Position numbers and translations under genes: made by a program
Shown: piece after piece, positions 33,835-45,185 of the stretch
How positions within the stretch are numbered: the first letter of the stretch is position 1
Layout: each line of letters opens with the position of its first letter
Origin: Capillidium heterosporum
Lineage: Eukaryota; Entomophthoromycota; Entomophthoromycetes; Entomophthorales; Capillidiaceae
Direction of reading: 5' to 3'
DNA: 63,579 nt
Assembly (NCBI GenBank): GCA_016630905.1
Contig: WBMQ01000023.1
Span: 1 to 63,579, forward strand
Notes under the pieces: generated by a model
The model's database searches: none
Seen by the model: only the letters and a program-made list of their open reading frames with translations
Told to the model about the DNA's origin: nothing

Positions 33835-35948
33835 CTTTAAAGTGCTCAATAGGATGCTCGAATGGGTTGAATGGAAATGGATGAGGGTGGGTAGATGAGT
33901 TGAATTGGATTAGATAAAAGATAAAATTGAAGAAGTTGGAGGTAGGAAGGTAGTTTATAAATATTTTCTGTAGGTTTATAATTACAATTTGCCTTTAAAA
34001 TTTCAATTAATTGTATTGAACGGCAACGGTCACATATAGTGCAAAATTAACAAGTTGAAACGTAGTACTTGCTATCGAACTTGGCCTAAGGAAACTGTTC
34101 CATCGAATAGCTATTGGAAGTAGGGTAATTAACTTTCTCTTAGTTTTGGGACTCCACGTTGGTAATTTGGACCATTAACTACCCCATAATAAATTACAAT
34201 CCAACTTAAATTCTAAATAGTTATACGATAAAGTAGTATGAATTAACTTTTCAACAACCGAAAAATTGTTGCAAATATTTTTAACGTCTATAAACTTAAC
34301 CCCACTTTGCCATGTGGCTTAGTTTAGTCTATACTGGAGGTCAGAACACTACTGCTTTTTTATAATGGAAGTGGACTAAAACAAATGGCTACTATTGAAA
34401 TACTGAAGCTTTCATATTACGGTGTAATTTAACTGTGTAGGTAAATATTGAAACAGATAGTAGATGCTTCAGCTGGTTGAGTTGGGTTGATAAATTTGCC
34501 TCCATAGAGTTGTTCCAAGGTTCGAATGTCTTAGTTAAAAGTGGGGTAAAGCTAAATGGAATTGGATGTCTTATTTCGTAAATGGCTTGGAGATATATCT
34601 TGTAAGTGGTATGAAACGTAGGCTGCAGTATATTAAATCATCTAACACCTTGATATAGTAAGTTCATCTTGGTCAAGTACAGTATCTTGGATTGGAAAAT
34701 TGTTGGTGTATCTAATAAGATAGTTTTGTAATTTCGATCAATAATATAAGATCGTTTGCTGAATTTGACTCCTTTTCAAAGGCTACCTCCTAAGTTGCAC
34801 AATTTGTATACTATGAAGTAGTCAGCTACATTATGTTTGAAATTAGCTGAATCAATTAAGCAACAATTTATAATTAATGAATGCTACATATCAATTTTCG
34901 AACCCAGTAGTCGTTTATTTAGGATAAAATACAACTGCTATAGCGTAGCATCAGATGAAGGTAGTAAGAATACTTTATTTACTTTAATATATATATAGGA
35001 ATGATTTCGTAATTAATTGGATAGGCATATATGTCGACTGACAGCTATAAATTGTCAAAAGCATATCATCTCTACTATATCATTGGAATGTTCGATATTG
35101 AAGCCACCTTTGTCAAGATAGAATTGGCGGCCTTGAATATGCTTTATCCAAAGTGTATAACAAGCTTCACTTGAAAAAATGTAGCATTTTTTAAAGATCT
35201 TCTATCCATACGGTTAACATATCTAAGTTTTACTAATATTATATCTATCTTATGGTTTGAAAAAATTAAAACACACTTCGAATACACGCCTATACTACAA
35301 TTATTACAATGAAAGCTATCATCTTTCAAAATTTATTTTATTACGTCGTTTAAGTACATCCATTTACTAAATCTCAGTTTTAATTTCAGAACAGGTCAAT
35401 AGGAATACTTCAATTCTAAGGTGAAGTAGACTAGATTTATCCCAGCTTAAAGTTGCTTAAATTCTGATGTTCCTATAGCTTTTGCATTTACCTCATTATA
35501 CATTGATTGGTAATATATCCAAATATATTATGCCTTACTCTCCTTTTAGACCTACAAAATATAATTCACCGAAATCTCCTTCCAAAACATAGTTAGTGGC
35601 AAGTTTTACCAATTCGCAACTGAGAACACGAACTCTATCCAATCCAAAGTCTCGGTACATACCAGTTGAGCACGATATATATGAAATCTATTTTTATATA
35701 CTGAAGCAGGTCTATTCTTCGGGTAAACGTACATTTTTACAACATATTCGAGTTAAAACGAGGGATAGCTTGTAGTTATTGAACGAACAACCTGCAGATT
35801 TATACTAAATCTTTATAATGTGATAAAGACTTACATGGTAAACTTGAACTTCGACTTAGGAACAATTTTTCCATCGTTATACCACTCTATAGCTGTAAAG
35901 CTTTCTTTTCAACTACTACTATTCGCCTAATTTTTAAAACAACCAAAC
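33835..35948. other. 2.1-kb intergenic region between divergent genes
   Basis: It holds the promoters of the CAP gene (minus) and the receptor gene at 35949 (plus). No gene, RNA or repeat recognised; frames at 35144-35329 look random. Confidence 0.45.
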
Positions 35949-37167
35949 ATGGAGATGGAAGGCGAGCAGCAGATGGATCCGACAATGGTCATCTTACGTC
36001 AGGTAGCTCCGATAATCAAAATAATAGCATTGGCTCTAGCATCGTTCTCCTTTCTACTTATGGGTATACTATGTAAGTTTCTTTATCAATTATCGACTAA
36101 CATATAAAAGTCTTCTTCAAGCGAAATTTAGTCAACCGCATCAGCTTGCGCCTACAAGCTGGGGTAGCATTAATTGATGTAACAAACCACTTGGTTGGTT
36201 TGTACGTAACTTACTTCCCAGCCGGCCCCATCTGCAGCTTCATAGGGTTCTGGAGAGTGTTTGGACTGCAGATGTACTGTTACCTCAACATAACTATCGT
36301 TTTAAACTTGCACCTGGTCTTTTTGAGGAACCAGGCTTTCAATCCCAAATGGGAATGGTTCTACTGGACGGCACCGGTTGTCATCGGCCTTATATGTGGA
36401 CTGCCACCCTATGGTAGTCTTTTTATTTTACAGTTACTAATTTTTAAATAGTACTTGACCTATATGGTCCTGACTTTACCGGTGTTTGTGGGTTCAAAAA
36501 GGAGAATCCAAATAGCAAGCTATTGAATTTTGGATTGGTCGCCATCCCTGAGATTGTAACCGTCTTATACTGTTTCGTTATAGCGGTTCAAGTCATCGTC
36601 AAATTGAACCGGAACTTGAATTCCATTAGATCGGCCGCCTTCTACACCTTTTCCAGTAATACCAACACGGCTAGCTTGCAGCAGAAGTTCATCAAGAAGC
36701 TGATACTTAGGATGTAAGTTTATAAACTCAGCCTAAATTTAAACACTCATTTAGTTCAATCTACCCTATTTTCTGTATAATTTGTCTATCGGGATCCATT
36801 GTCCACAATATTTTGGCCATCTCAAACATTACCATCTTTCCCATCATTTTTTGGGCTGCTATGGGAACTGGTACTCTCTACTATATTTAAAAGACTCATT
36901 TTTCGTAGAATCCATCGGTATCTTCAACTGCATTGCTTTCTTACAGGACCCTACCTTCCATATCGCTATTAAGCAATGCTACAAGAGCTTGAAGAAACTT
37001 AATGGGGAGGACTTTAATACCCAAAATGCCAACAGTAAGCTATTTTGTAACGTAAATTTTGTTGATAGTTTTGGGTAGTTGCGTTCGGGTACATCAATAA
37101 TCGGATCGAAGATGGCAGTTTGGAATCTACTACCAAAGTGTTACTGGATAACACCAAGGCGCTTTAA
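35949..37167 (+). CDS. Seven-transmembrane receptor-like protein E (six exons)
   Basis: Exons 35949-36072, 36111-36413, 36452-36713, 36755-36870, 36909-37034 and 37079-37167 join in frame to 339 aa. Introns are 37-44 nt with GT...AG ends at the family positions. The first loop has KRNLVNRISLRLQAGVALID, segment 3 GFWRVFGLQMYCYLNI, and segment 4 ends LPPYG. After CGFKKENPNSK comes segment 5 (LLNFGLVAIPEIVTVLYC). The third loop is of the QQKFIKKLILRM type, segment 6 is CLSGSIVHNILA, and segment 7 is ESIGIFNCIAFLQDPT. The long exon 1 gives an acidic extracellular N-terminus. Best viewed as a GPCR of unknown ligand. It lies alone, away from the other family members, and has the least damaged sequence of the family. 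Confidence 0.84.
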
Positions 37168-38468
37168 TTAACTAATATTAAGTAAACTTCTATATGTTAT
37201 ATAATTTTTTTATATTAGTTATTTATTTATTCAAAGTACATTGCTATCAACCCATATCTACTAGATACCTTCATCTAAGCTACCTCTTATTCAAAAATTT
37301 AATACTAATATACTTACAAAGGGTAAAGTAGCCTTACTGTACCCTTACTTGAAAATTGAACAAAGCCGCTCCTATATATAGGTTCATTTAAAACCTCATC
37401 TGAGACTTGGCCACTCTATTATTTATATATATGACATCGAGAAATGTACTTTTAATGTTAAACTACCAACTTTTGTACATTTTTCTTCTGTCATGCCTGT
37501 ATTAAAGTACGAACCAAGTGTCTAATATGGAAAATATATATAGTAGCTACAGAAGCTTATCAATTTAAATAGCTGTCTCATGCTGTACATTTTTTAAATT
37601 AGTAGTCTCCTATGTACAAAATTTCAAAGTACTCGATTTTGCTGCGATGTAATTTTATATATCTCTGTACTTTAAAACACTATATATAAAGAACCATAAA
37701 TACATGTACTAAGAATGAAATTTGTAGTAGGTGCCTAAAACGAAAATAAACCATATATTTACGGGCAATTGATAAGCAGGTTGCTGCTGCAGGATTGAAA
37801 GCCACTGGGACCGATGCCATTGTGATGAATATTGTCATGGAATATGGAAATTTGGGCATAACAGTTGTAATTGTCCAGCTAAAGCAACTATCAATGTCAT
37901 AGCCTTGTTTTTAACTAAAATAGACGACAATCTCAACCACTATATCCCATCTTCTATAACCACCGAAGTTACGAAATCCAAATTCGTCGTATCCACAAAA
38001 CTACCCATAGTACATTCGGTTGAGGACATTGGGTTTGTAATTTCTAGGTTGGATAAAAGTAAAGCCACAGCAGCTTTAGCTAAGATGAAGACTACAGTGA
38101 TGATTTCGAATTATAACCCTTTATAGAAATTTAATAGACTTGAAAATAAGTATACTTTGAATTTATATTTGTCTTCAGTAATAGTATACTATTTAAAATT
38201 GGCATTAACTTTTTGATTCATGTTAACAGATATACATTAGCTATCAAAGTAGCATATCAAACTTTGATAAAATTTGTTCGTGATCATCCCAATAAAGATT
38301 TGTCAAGAGAAGGCTTTATTGTTATATTACTATACATCAGTTATTTTCAAAAGAACTATAATAAAAATCAGTTTATAAAACATAATAAGGTAAAACTTTG
38401 AGCCAGATACCATAATCCTTAATCAATAAACTTTCAAAATCTAATTCAAATATAAAAAACATATAGTG
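37168..38468. other. Intergenic; unexplained coding-like stretch near 37770-38126
   Basis: Between about 37770 and 38126 the + strand reads two coding-like pieces in different frames: QVAAAGLKATGTDAIVM, then KIDDNLNHYIPSSITTEV to a stop at 38126. No start codon, domain or homolog in the window supports a gene. It may be another relic. The rest is AT-rich with nothing recognised. Confidence 0.3.
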
Positions 38469-38778
38469 CTATTGGGCTAAAGTGGCAACTATGGTAGTTA
38501 TAGCAATCGGAACAGCATGAGTTAAGTTGGATCTAACATCGAAGGAACCAGTTAAGTTTATCAGTCTTGTTAGTGGATTTGGTATTGGTACTTTCGACTT
38601 TCTTGTTCGTATCTTCAACCTTTTTATCAATTTTATTGATAGATTAGATCTTCAAGGTCTCAGTACCTTTGGCAGTGCTGGTGGTAGCAGCTGCGTTGGT
38701 GGTAGATTTTCCTTCATCTTTGGCGTTCTGAACAGCTACTAGGATTAAAGTGATGGCGAGTAAGGTAGCAAACTTTAT
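38469..38778 (-). pseudogene. Relic of a small secreted, GPI-anchor-like Thr/Lys-rich protein
   Basis: On the minus strand from 38778 the reading is a signal-peptide-like segment (KFATLLAITLILVAVQNAKD), then Thr/Ala/Lys/Asn-rich sequence (STTNAAATTSTAKGTETLKI), a TAA, more Lys/Thr/Asn-rich sequence in the same frame, and a frame change. It ends with a hydrophobic tail, SNLTHAVPIAITTIVATLAQ, directly before TAG, as in GPI-anchored proteins. The expected ATG is ATA. Three lesions make it a pseudogene, or it has an unrecognised intron. Ancestral role as a cell-wall or surface protein is inference. Confidence 0.5.
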
Positions 38779-39943
38779 CTATGTTGTTTCAGTTCGAATA
38801 CAATGTTTGAAAATTGAGGAAATGTAAGCGGTAGTTATAGTTTATAGATGTGGATTGAAATTTTGAGTAAGTTTATTAAGCCATATCTATTGAAAATTTT
38901 GCGGTGGTTTAGCGAGTAGATTTAAAGTATACATATCTTATTATTATAGCTTCCTCTATAGACACTTAAGCACCATTGATGTAATAACTCCAGTGACAAA
39001 GTTGTGGACTGTAAACTTCAACTTTATTATTTTATTTTTGCCAAGTTACCAATACTTTGGAACTATACGTAAAAAAATTTCCTATTTAGAAAAATAATAA
39101 GCTGCGACTATAATATATGGATATTCCTATTCATAATTAATCAAAAGTTAAGGTTCAACTAAATGTAGTTCGAATATTTTATCTAAATTTAGCTATATGC
39201 TCCTGGCTTAGATACTATTGATATAAATAAATGCGATGAGTATATTTATATTTCATTTATACAAGTTTGAAACGCTATTTTTAGCTAATAAGTAAACTTA
39301 TACTTCTGATCATCAATTTTTCTTGAGCTTTACTGAAATGAATACACATCCCTTTTGGAAAGTGCTTTTTTCTGTTAAGAAACAGCATTTATGTCTCCAA
39401 ATAGAACAGTACAGTTATAAATATAGGCTTCTTCACCTATACACTCTAAAAATAGGTGTGTTAGATTTTAGTTTAACTTCCAACATCACAAAATATCGTC
39501 TAGTTTACTTTATCATGTATATACGATATATTTATGTATCATTTTTACCTATAGATCCATTCGAAGCTGTAATAACACTTTAAATTATATAAAACTGCTA
39601 AAAATATGCGTAGATAGAAATAATATTAAAAATTGATGCCTTTATCTTTGAGTAAAGGTAGCTTTTCTTTGGGTATCAACATTTTCTAAGATATGTTGAT
39701 GGTATATTAATGATTGCCATCAATAGGTCTTTAAAGCTGGAGTAATGCAAATTAGAAAGAAAACTCAAATATATAAATCAACACTAAATATTAAGTAACA
39801 ATAACTTATCATATTATAATGACATATAAATAATAACTATAGCTAATTAGAAACATAGGCAACTAAAGTAAATGCTATGCAAGCCAAATACTATACATTG
39901 ATATATCTAAGTTGAGAGGGCTTTCACAAGAGTTTGAGAAGTA
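38779..39943. other. Intergenic upstream of tRNA-Phe, nothing recognised
   Basis: Very AT-rich. A frame at 39323-39583 has no recognisable features. Confidence 0.45.
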
Positions 39944-39949
39944 GCCGAC

Positions 39950-39992
<43 letters not shown>

Positions 39993-40016
39993 TGCGTTCA
40001 ATCCGCAGTGTCGGCA
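39944..40016 (+). tRNA. tRNA-Phe (anticodon GAA)
   Basis: The 73-nt gene folds as a standard cloverleaf. The acceptor stem GCCGACA pairs with TGTCGGC, the discriminator base is A, the D arm is GCTC/GAGC, and the anticodon stem TCAGA/TCTGA closes a seven-base loop with GAA at 39977-39979. The T arm is CTGCG/CGCAG with a TTCAATC loop. There is no intron and no encoded CCA. A run of five T at 40021-40025 is the Pol III terminator. The internal A box and B box are in the usual places. Confidence 0.97.
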
Positions 40017-41064
40017 TTCCTTTTTATGTTGCAGAACTTCTTTTTAGTCCTATTTATAAGCTTTCCTTTTTACACCGAATGTTTACTATAATGCTTTATT
40101 GTTCAGAAGTTAAAGTATAGTAATGTTGAGGAAAGAGAGCTGATGATGGAGGCTATGTTAGAGCTGGACTGCGATACTATATACTTTTATATTGGTAAAC
40201 TATACATGCTCATAGTTTTCCAAGGTTATAAATATGTTTTTTGATGTATTTATTAAATTAAAAATATAGCCATATAGTATTTGGTAGGATATAGGAATTA
40301 AATCAGCAATACTATTTAGTTTATTTTATTAAAGGATAGCAGATTGTCTTTCTTTTGCTTTTCTAGTGATAATAAATGAGTAATGAATATATATATGCCA
40401 CAAATTATATTAGGTTCATCCTTTTTTTGTAATAATCTTGAGTATATATATTGTGAAAATATACTTTAGATTTTGAATAGTAGCCTTCAACTTGGTTTAA
40501 TTGTAGAGTTTTGATATAAGTAAATCAAGGCTAAGTATACTATCCTTTGAAGCTATAAAAATATTTGTATAATAGGGCGTACATCTACCTAGAATTCGCA
40601 AGCTAGAGAAATATAGGAGGGCTATACCTATAAAAAGTTTGAAACAAATGAGTATAAAGCAAAACTGAAATCCTTGAAACTGATCTACGCTGAAGCATAG
40701 CAGAAAATATGGCTTACTTTTCCGTTTGAAATTAATGAAATAGTATAGTGCCTTTTTTATAGGCTCCAATATAAAATTCTACATACTCCGTTCACCTGAA
40801 TTTGAACATCCTGATATAAAAATAACTAACTACAGGCATAACACATTTCAACATTATAAAGTTCTAAAACTTTCATCACAAAATCTATTCCAAAGCGCAT
40901 ATAAAAAGCTCACCCTATATTTAAATTAAAAGCAGATCTCACATATAAAATCAGGCCTATCCCATTTTTCCCTTTCAAATGAATTGAAATCCTTTTGAAC
41001 CAAGTCTATTTACAATACTTACGAAAATCTATTGACGACATCAACTCAAGATTCCAACCATAAA
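40017..41064. other. Intergenic between tRNA-Phe and the Kelch gene
   Basis: Starts with the Pol III T-run terminator (40021-40025). The remainder is AT-rich. A 90-codon minus-strand frame at 40497-40769 has hydrophobic content but no family signature and is not supported as a gene. Confidence 0.45.
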
Positions 41065-42459
41065 ATGAAGCTCCTCCTTTTAAACACCCTATTCTCTTTA
41101 ATACGTAGTTACGATCTACCTTCGATTTACGGCGGAAGTTGCCAAACCTTTAGGAACTCTGTCTACTACATGGGTGGAGTACTAGACAAGCAAAGCCAAA
41201 CCATCAATCATAACATCTACAAACTGGAGACTGACTCAATCAAGCTGAACTCCAACTCGATAGCACCTTGGAAGGTAGTCATGCGCGATACAATTGGTTC
41301 AGCATTCGCTAACTTGATAGCAACGGACCAAAACCTCATCTACTACGGGGGTAGAGGGGTATTCATAAATGAATCCATGTACTCCTATGACCCAACCAAG
41401 AACGAAGTATTGTTGGATCGAATCGGTTCCGAGTTCCCTGGTACTACTTTGAACGTCAATTCCAGCTTGAAATCCTTACCTACCGATCCAGTCGACTACT
41501 ATTCAACCATGGTTAATATCAACAAGGCAGGTGATGGTAAGCAGGATAAGTTTTTACTGTTCGGCGGTATACTATCAACCAACGACCTCACCAAACCACA
41601 TTACGGAGCAGGCAAGGTAAGCATCTACAACTCAAGATTAGACAGTTGGAACTTGCATCACCTAAATTCGAGCCAAGGGCTGAACGTCTATGACCACGCT
41701 TCCGTCTATTACAATGGCAAGATGTACGTCCTAGGAGGCAAGTTGTACAACGGGGCCCTGCTGCCTTTAGATTTGATATTCGTCTATGATGTCAATGGTG
41801 ACGATTGGTCAGTAAAGCATACTTTGGGTAAAGCACCCAGTTCCCGGATTGGCCATACCGCTATAGTTGTCAACAATCAGATTGTAGTTACCGGTGGTTC
41901 AGATGATGACGACTTGAAGAATCTGTCCAAAGGTATATTCGTCTTGGATTTGAAATCGTTCACCTGGATCGAATTGGATATCCCCAAATTTAAAGACGTC
42001 GGCTATAGACCCTGTTTGGCCAAAGTGGGTAAGAATTTGGAAGAAGGTGATGGCGTCTTAATATATTCTTTTGGTTATAACGATGGGTTCGTGCCTATGA
42101 CTCAGATGCTGCATATCAAAAATTTGAAGCTGCTGTCAGAATATAACTTCAATGATAACATCACCTTCGATGGTTCCAGTGGCTGGGTTAAAATACTGAT
42201 TCCTATTGTCATCGTTTTAGTTATCATAGCTATTTTGGCTATAGTGTTTAGAGTCATTTACGTCAGACGAAGGGACAGAAACAGAGGCAAATCAAGCAGC
42301 AGCGGTACTGGTAATGGATTCGACGATAACGAGTTACTTGAGCCTAAAGATTTCAAGTTGAATGAGATCGAAAGGATTACTTACAAATTTGATGATACCG
42401 TTGAATTTATGGAAGAGAATCCAGTAGTTACAAATAGGAAAACCGATTTTATTAAGTGA
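41065..42459 (+). CDS. Membrane-anchored Kelch-repeat (beta-propeller) protein
   Basis: The ATG at 41065 gives 464 aa beginning with a signal peptide (MKLLLLNTLFSLIRSYD). Non-ATG reading upstream was excluded. Kelch repeats with the paired-Gly signature follow: YYMGGVLD, YYGGRGVF, LLFGGILS, YVLGGKLY, VVTGGSDD and YSFGYNDG, each followed by a Tyr and Trp at the usual spacing (YNSRLDSWNL, YDVNGDDWSV, LDLKSFTWIEL). That suits a six-bladed propeller. One transmembrane helix lies near residues 372-396 (ILIPIVIVLVIIAILAIVF), followed by a basic stop-transfer and a 60-residue cytosolic tail. A type I surface protein; fungal relatives act in adhesion, morphogenesis or carbohydrate binding, but no specific role is evident. 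Confidence 0.85.
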   Translation: MKLLLLNTLFSLIRSYDLPSIYGGSCQTFRNSVYYMGGVLDKQSQTINHNIYKLETDSIKLNSNSIAPWKVVMRDTIGSAFANLIATDQNLIYYGGRGVFINESMYSYDPTKNEVLLDRIGSEFPGTTLNVNSSLKSLPTDPVDYYSTMVNINKAGDGKQDKFLLFGGILSTNDLTKPHYGAGKVSIYNSRLDSWNLHHLNSSQGLNVYDHASVYYNGKMYVLGGKLYNGALLPLDLIFVYDVNGDDWSVKHTLGKAPSSRIGHTAIVVNNQIVVTGGSDDDDLKNLSKGIFVLDLKSFTWIELDIPKFKDVGYRPCLAKVGKNLEEGDGVLIYSFGYNDGFVPMTQMLHIKNLKLLSEYNFNDNITFDGSSGWVKILIPIVIVLVIIAILAIVFRVIYVRRRDRNRGKSSSSGTGNGFDDNELLEPKDFKLNEIERITYKFDDTVEFMEENPVVTNRKTDFIK

Positions 42460-43077
42460 GCCAATAAATCTATATTTTCAGTTTATACTACTTCTGTATA
42501 TACCTTTTACTGCTACTATTACTACTGTTGTACATATCTTATACATCTTGCAGGACCTCTGCTCATTATTTATTTTTAGCTCTTGGAATTGGAGTTTGGT
42601 TTAAAGTGGATTCTTTAGTAATTGAAGTTAAAGCCCAAGTTATTCTCATTTAGCAATTAATTTGGTTAGAAATTAGCAGTAACCAGCAAATGAAGCTCAA
42701 AAACTATTGATATGAAAAGTGCCTATTGGATGAAATAGTGGAACACCTCGGAATATGGCAGCTGCTTTTATACGACAAAAAGCTATTTTCGAGGTCACCA
42801 GCTCAAATTTATCCTAATCTAAGACTTAAAGTTAATTAGCTGTAGGACTAAAAGTACCCAATCACATCTAGTAAAATCACCAAACCAACCCTCCACACCC
42901 CTTCATCCATCAAGTATCTGTACTTAGCTTTCCGAAGAATTGGGTTTTGGAGGTTGGTGGATAAGATAGGGATCACGTTCCAAAGTTGGGCTGGGTACTG
43001 AAGAAATTTGAGCTGAATGAACCAGCTATAAAACATCCTTTTGGCTAAATTCACTTTCTTCTCACACTTTAAGTCGA
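42460..43077. other. Intergenic; promoter of the second amine oxidase
   Basis: No gene supported. The 3' part is G/C-richer than usual (42880-43077) and includes CTATAAAACATCC about 50 bases before the ATG at 43078, a likely TATA box. Confidence 0.45.
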
Positions 43078-44772
43078 ATGAAATACTTTATCGTCCCTTC
43101 CGTTTTAGCGGGGTTGGTCTTGAGCCAGAACACCGGATATCCTAATGGGTACCCAGTCCGTCCTCCCCCCTGCAAGCCCTGTGTCGCCAACCAGATCGAG
43201 ATTTCCAAGTTCGAAGCCAACCAAGTCAAAGTAGATTCCCTTGTTAACATCAAGATTCGCTACACCACCTACGATGATTCGGTAACCGACTTGAAGTTCA
43301 CCTACGGAGTCTGTAACCACCACACTGATGATAAATTCGTCGGGTTCGCTGAGGTTGGAACCACCAAACCCACCAAATTTACTTGGGCAACCCCTTCCAA
43401 GGATGCCAAGCTGACCGGTGCCAAATTCTGCATCAAGGCCTGGCAGGGAACTTGCTTGCTTGGCCAAGGTCAGGCATTTTCCTTCATCCCATCAAATTTC
43501 AATCTCAAAGATGAAAACAACCTGTGGAGGTACAATGCTGTCAAGGACTTTAAACTGACGGGATCGTTTGTAGCAAACCAAACCCCCAAGTCGATTGGAA
43601 TCGTCGGTGCCGGTATGTCGGGTATGTTCAGCGCCCTACTACTCGATTCAACCAAGCTTAACTACAAGGTCGAACTAATCGAATCCAACAAGGAGCGCGT
43701 AGGCGGCAAGATCTGGACTCACCGCTTCCCAGGAGGAGGCCGATACGACTACCACGAACTGGGTGCCATGCGCTTCTACACCAATCTCACCTACCCCGAC
43801 GGCATCCGTGAGGACCCTGCCTGCAAGACTGTGTTCAAGCTTATCGACTACCTCAATGCCAATGCTCTCCGCCAAGCCGACAGGATCAAGCTCATCCCTT
43901 ACGTCTTCGGTAGGACGCAGATCGAAGTCTTCAAGCATTACCACGACTGGAGGCAGGTCGAAGACGGTATGGACCGATTCCCCCATCTTTTACGAAAAGT
44001 CCTAGCCCAGCGCAAAGTGCCCATCAAATATGGCAAGGTCTATGGCCTCAACTACACTGACAAAGTCAGCTTAAAGTACAAAGAGAGAATCAGATTGTTT
44101 GAACCTTACCAGGAAGCTAGCTACGACTACTCTATCGTCTCAGTACCTTTGACTGTTCTAAGATTCTGGAAGCTGCCCACCTTGCCTAGAGGACTTACCA
44201 CTGTCATCCAGAAGCAGTTCCACGCTCCTGCCTGCAAAGTCCTGCTCAAGTTCCACACCAAGTTCTGGGACTCCAAGCAGTACATCGGCCAGGACTATGC
44301 CGACTTCGACAGTTTCACCGCCACTACCATCTACCCCAGCCACGGCGACTCCAAAGTCATCGTCGTGAGCTACGCCTTCTTGGATAAGACTGAGTTCCAC
44401 GGAGCTGCTACCGACGAAGAGATGGAGATGATGTCAGTAGAGTATTTGGCCAGTATCCACGGTGACATCGTAAGGAAGAGTTACCGTAAGGGAAATATGA
44501 AGAGGTTATGCTGGCAGTTAGAACCCCATGCTTTAGGTGCTCTAAGCCACTACGAAGCTTTGGATGATAAAGTTAAGGACCTTACCAATTTCAACAGCAT
44601 TGAGGCTAATACCGTGTTCACTAACGAGAGTACCGACCACAACGTAGGATGGATTCATGGCGCTCTGTTCGCTGCTTTGAGGGGTGTATTGCAACTCTTG
44701 GTCAAGGATGGCCATGTCGACGAAGCTAGGAAATTGAGCGAGATGTGGGGCGGCGAAATCTACAATATCTAA
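43078..44772 (+). CDS. Secreted flavin amine oxidase, L-amino-acid-oxidase-like (copy 2)
   Basis: 564 aa, intronless, collinear with the enzyme at 5339-7021. Signal peptide at about residues 1-17 (ending LVLSQN). A CKPC motif follows, then the N-terminal family region. The FAD site is IGIVGAGMSGMF near residue 175, and KERVGGKIWT comes next. C-terminal FAD contacts are at GWIHGALFAALRG near residue 522, and the terminus is WGGEIYNI, matching WGGDIYNI in copy 1. Both end with AATAAA 4-6 bases after the stop. The coding sequence is notably richer in C at third positions than copy 1, pointing to stronger expression or different conversion history. Expected to generate H2O2 from amino acids outside the cell; substrate not determinable here. 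Confidence 0.9.
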   Translation: MKYFIVPSVLAGLVLSQNTGYPNGYPVRPPPCKPCVANQIEISKFEANQVKVDSLVNIKIRYTTYDDSVTDLKFTYGVCNHHTDDKFVGFAEVGTTKPTKFTWATPSKDAKLTGAKFCIKAWQGTCLLGQGQAFSFIPSNFNLKDENNLWRYNAVKDFKLTGSFVANQTPKSIGIVGAGMSGMFSALLLDSTKLNYKVELIESNKERVGGKIWTHRFPGGGRYDYHELGAMRFYTNLTYPDGIREDPACKTVFKLIDYLNANALRQADRIKLIPYVFGRTQIEVFKHYHDWRQVEDGMDRFPHLLRKVLAQRKVPIKYGKVYGLNYTDKVSLKYKERIRLFEPYQEASYDYSIVSVPLTVLRFWKLPTLPRGLTTVIQKQFHAPACKVLLKFHTKFWDSKQYIGQDYADFDSFTATTIYPSHGDSKVIVVSYAFLDKTEFHGAATDEEMEMMSVEYLASIHGDIVRKSYRKGNMKRLCWQLEPHALGALSHYEALDDKVKDLTNFNSIEANTVFTNESTDHNVGWIHGALFAALRGVLQLLVKDGHVDEARKLSEMWGGEIYNI

Positions 44773-45185
44773 CTAATAAATTCGTTTTTTAGAATATCTT
44801 TTTAAATATAATAGTGAATAGCTTACATTTTATACAAAAGCTATATACTATTTTTTATATTTTATAGATTGGTATTTACTGATCTTTATGTCAAGGTAGT
44901 TTAGTGACTCAACATTGCAAGCTAATTTTATTTTAACTTGGATATAAATCCAATAGGATATGGTTAAATAAAAATCGATAGATGTGATTCCCTAATCCAT
45001 TTCTAACAAATAGAATTCTTGATACCTAAAGCTTATAGAAAATCAAAGAAGCCAAAGCAGATTTCGAGATCAATTACCAACAAAGTTCTATTTTACTCAG
45101 AAGTCTATACAATCTTTCTGACAACTATTTATAGAGAAATAGACAAGCTACAGCTAAGAACTACAGGATATTCGGCTTATAGATA
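44773..45185. other. Intergenic between the oxidase and the first channel gene
   Basis: Nothing recognised beyond the AATAAA just after the oxidase stop. AT-rich. Confidence 0.5.

Noticed and set aside
40497-40769. 90-codon hydrophobic minus-strand frame, considered as a receptor relic
   Set aside because: None of the receptor motifs (GFWRVFG, CGFK, NCIAFL) or intron positions are present.
41032-41064. Starting the Kelch protein upstream at a TTG
   Set aside because: The ATG at 41065 places the signal peptide at the exact N-terminus.
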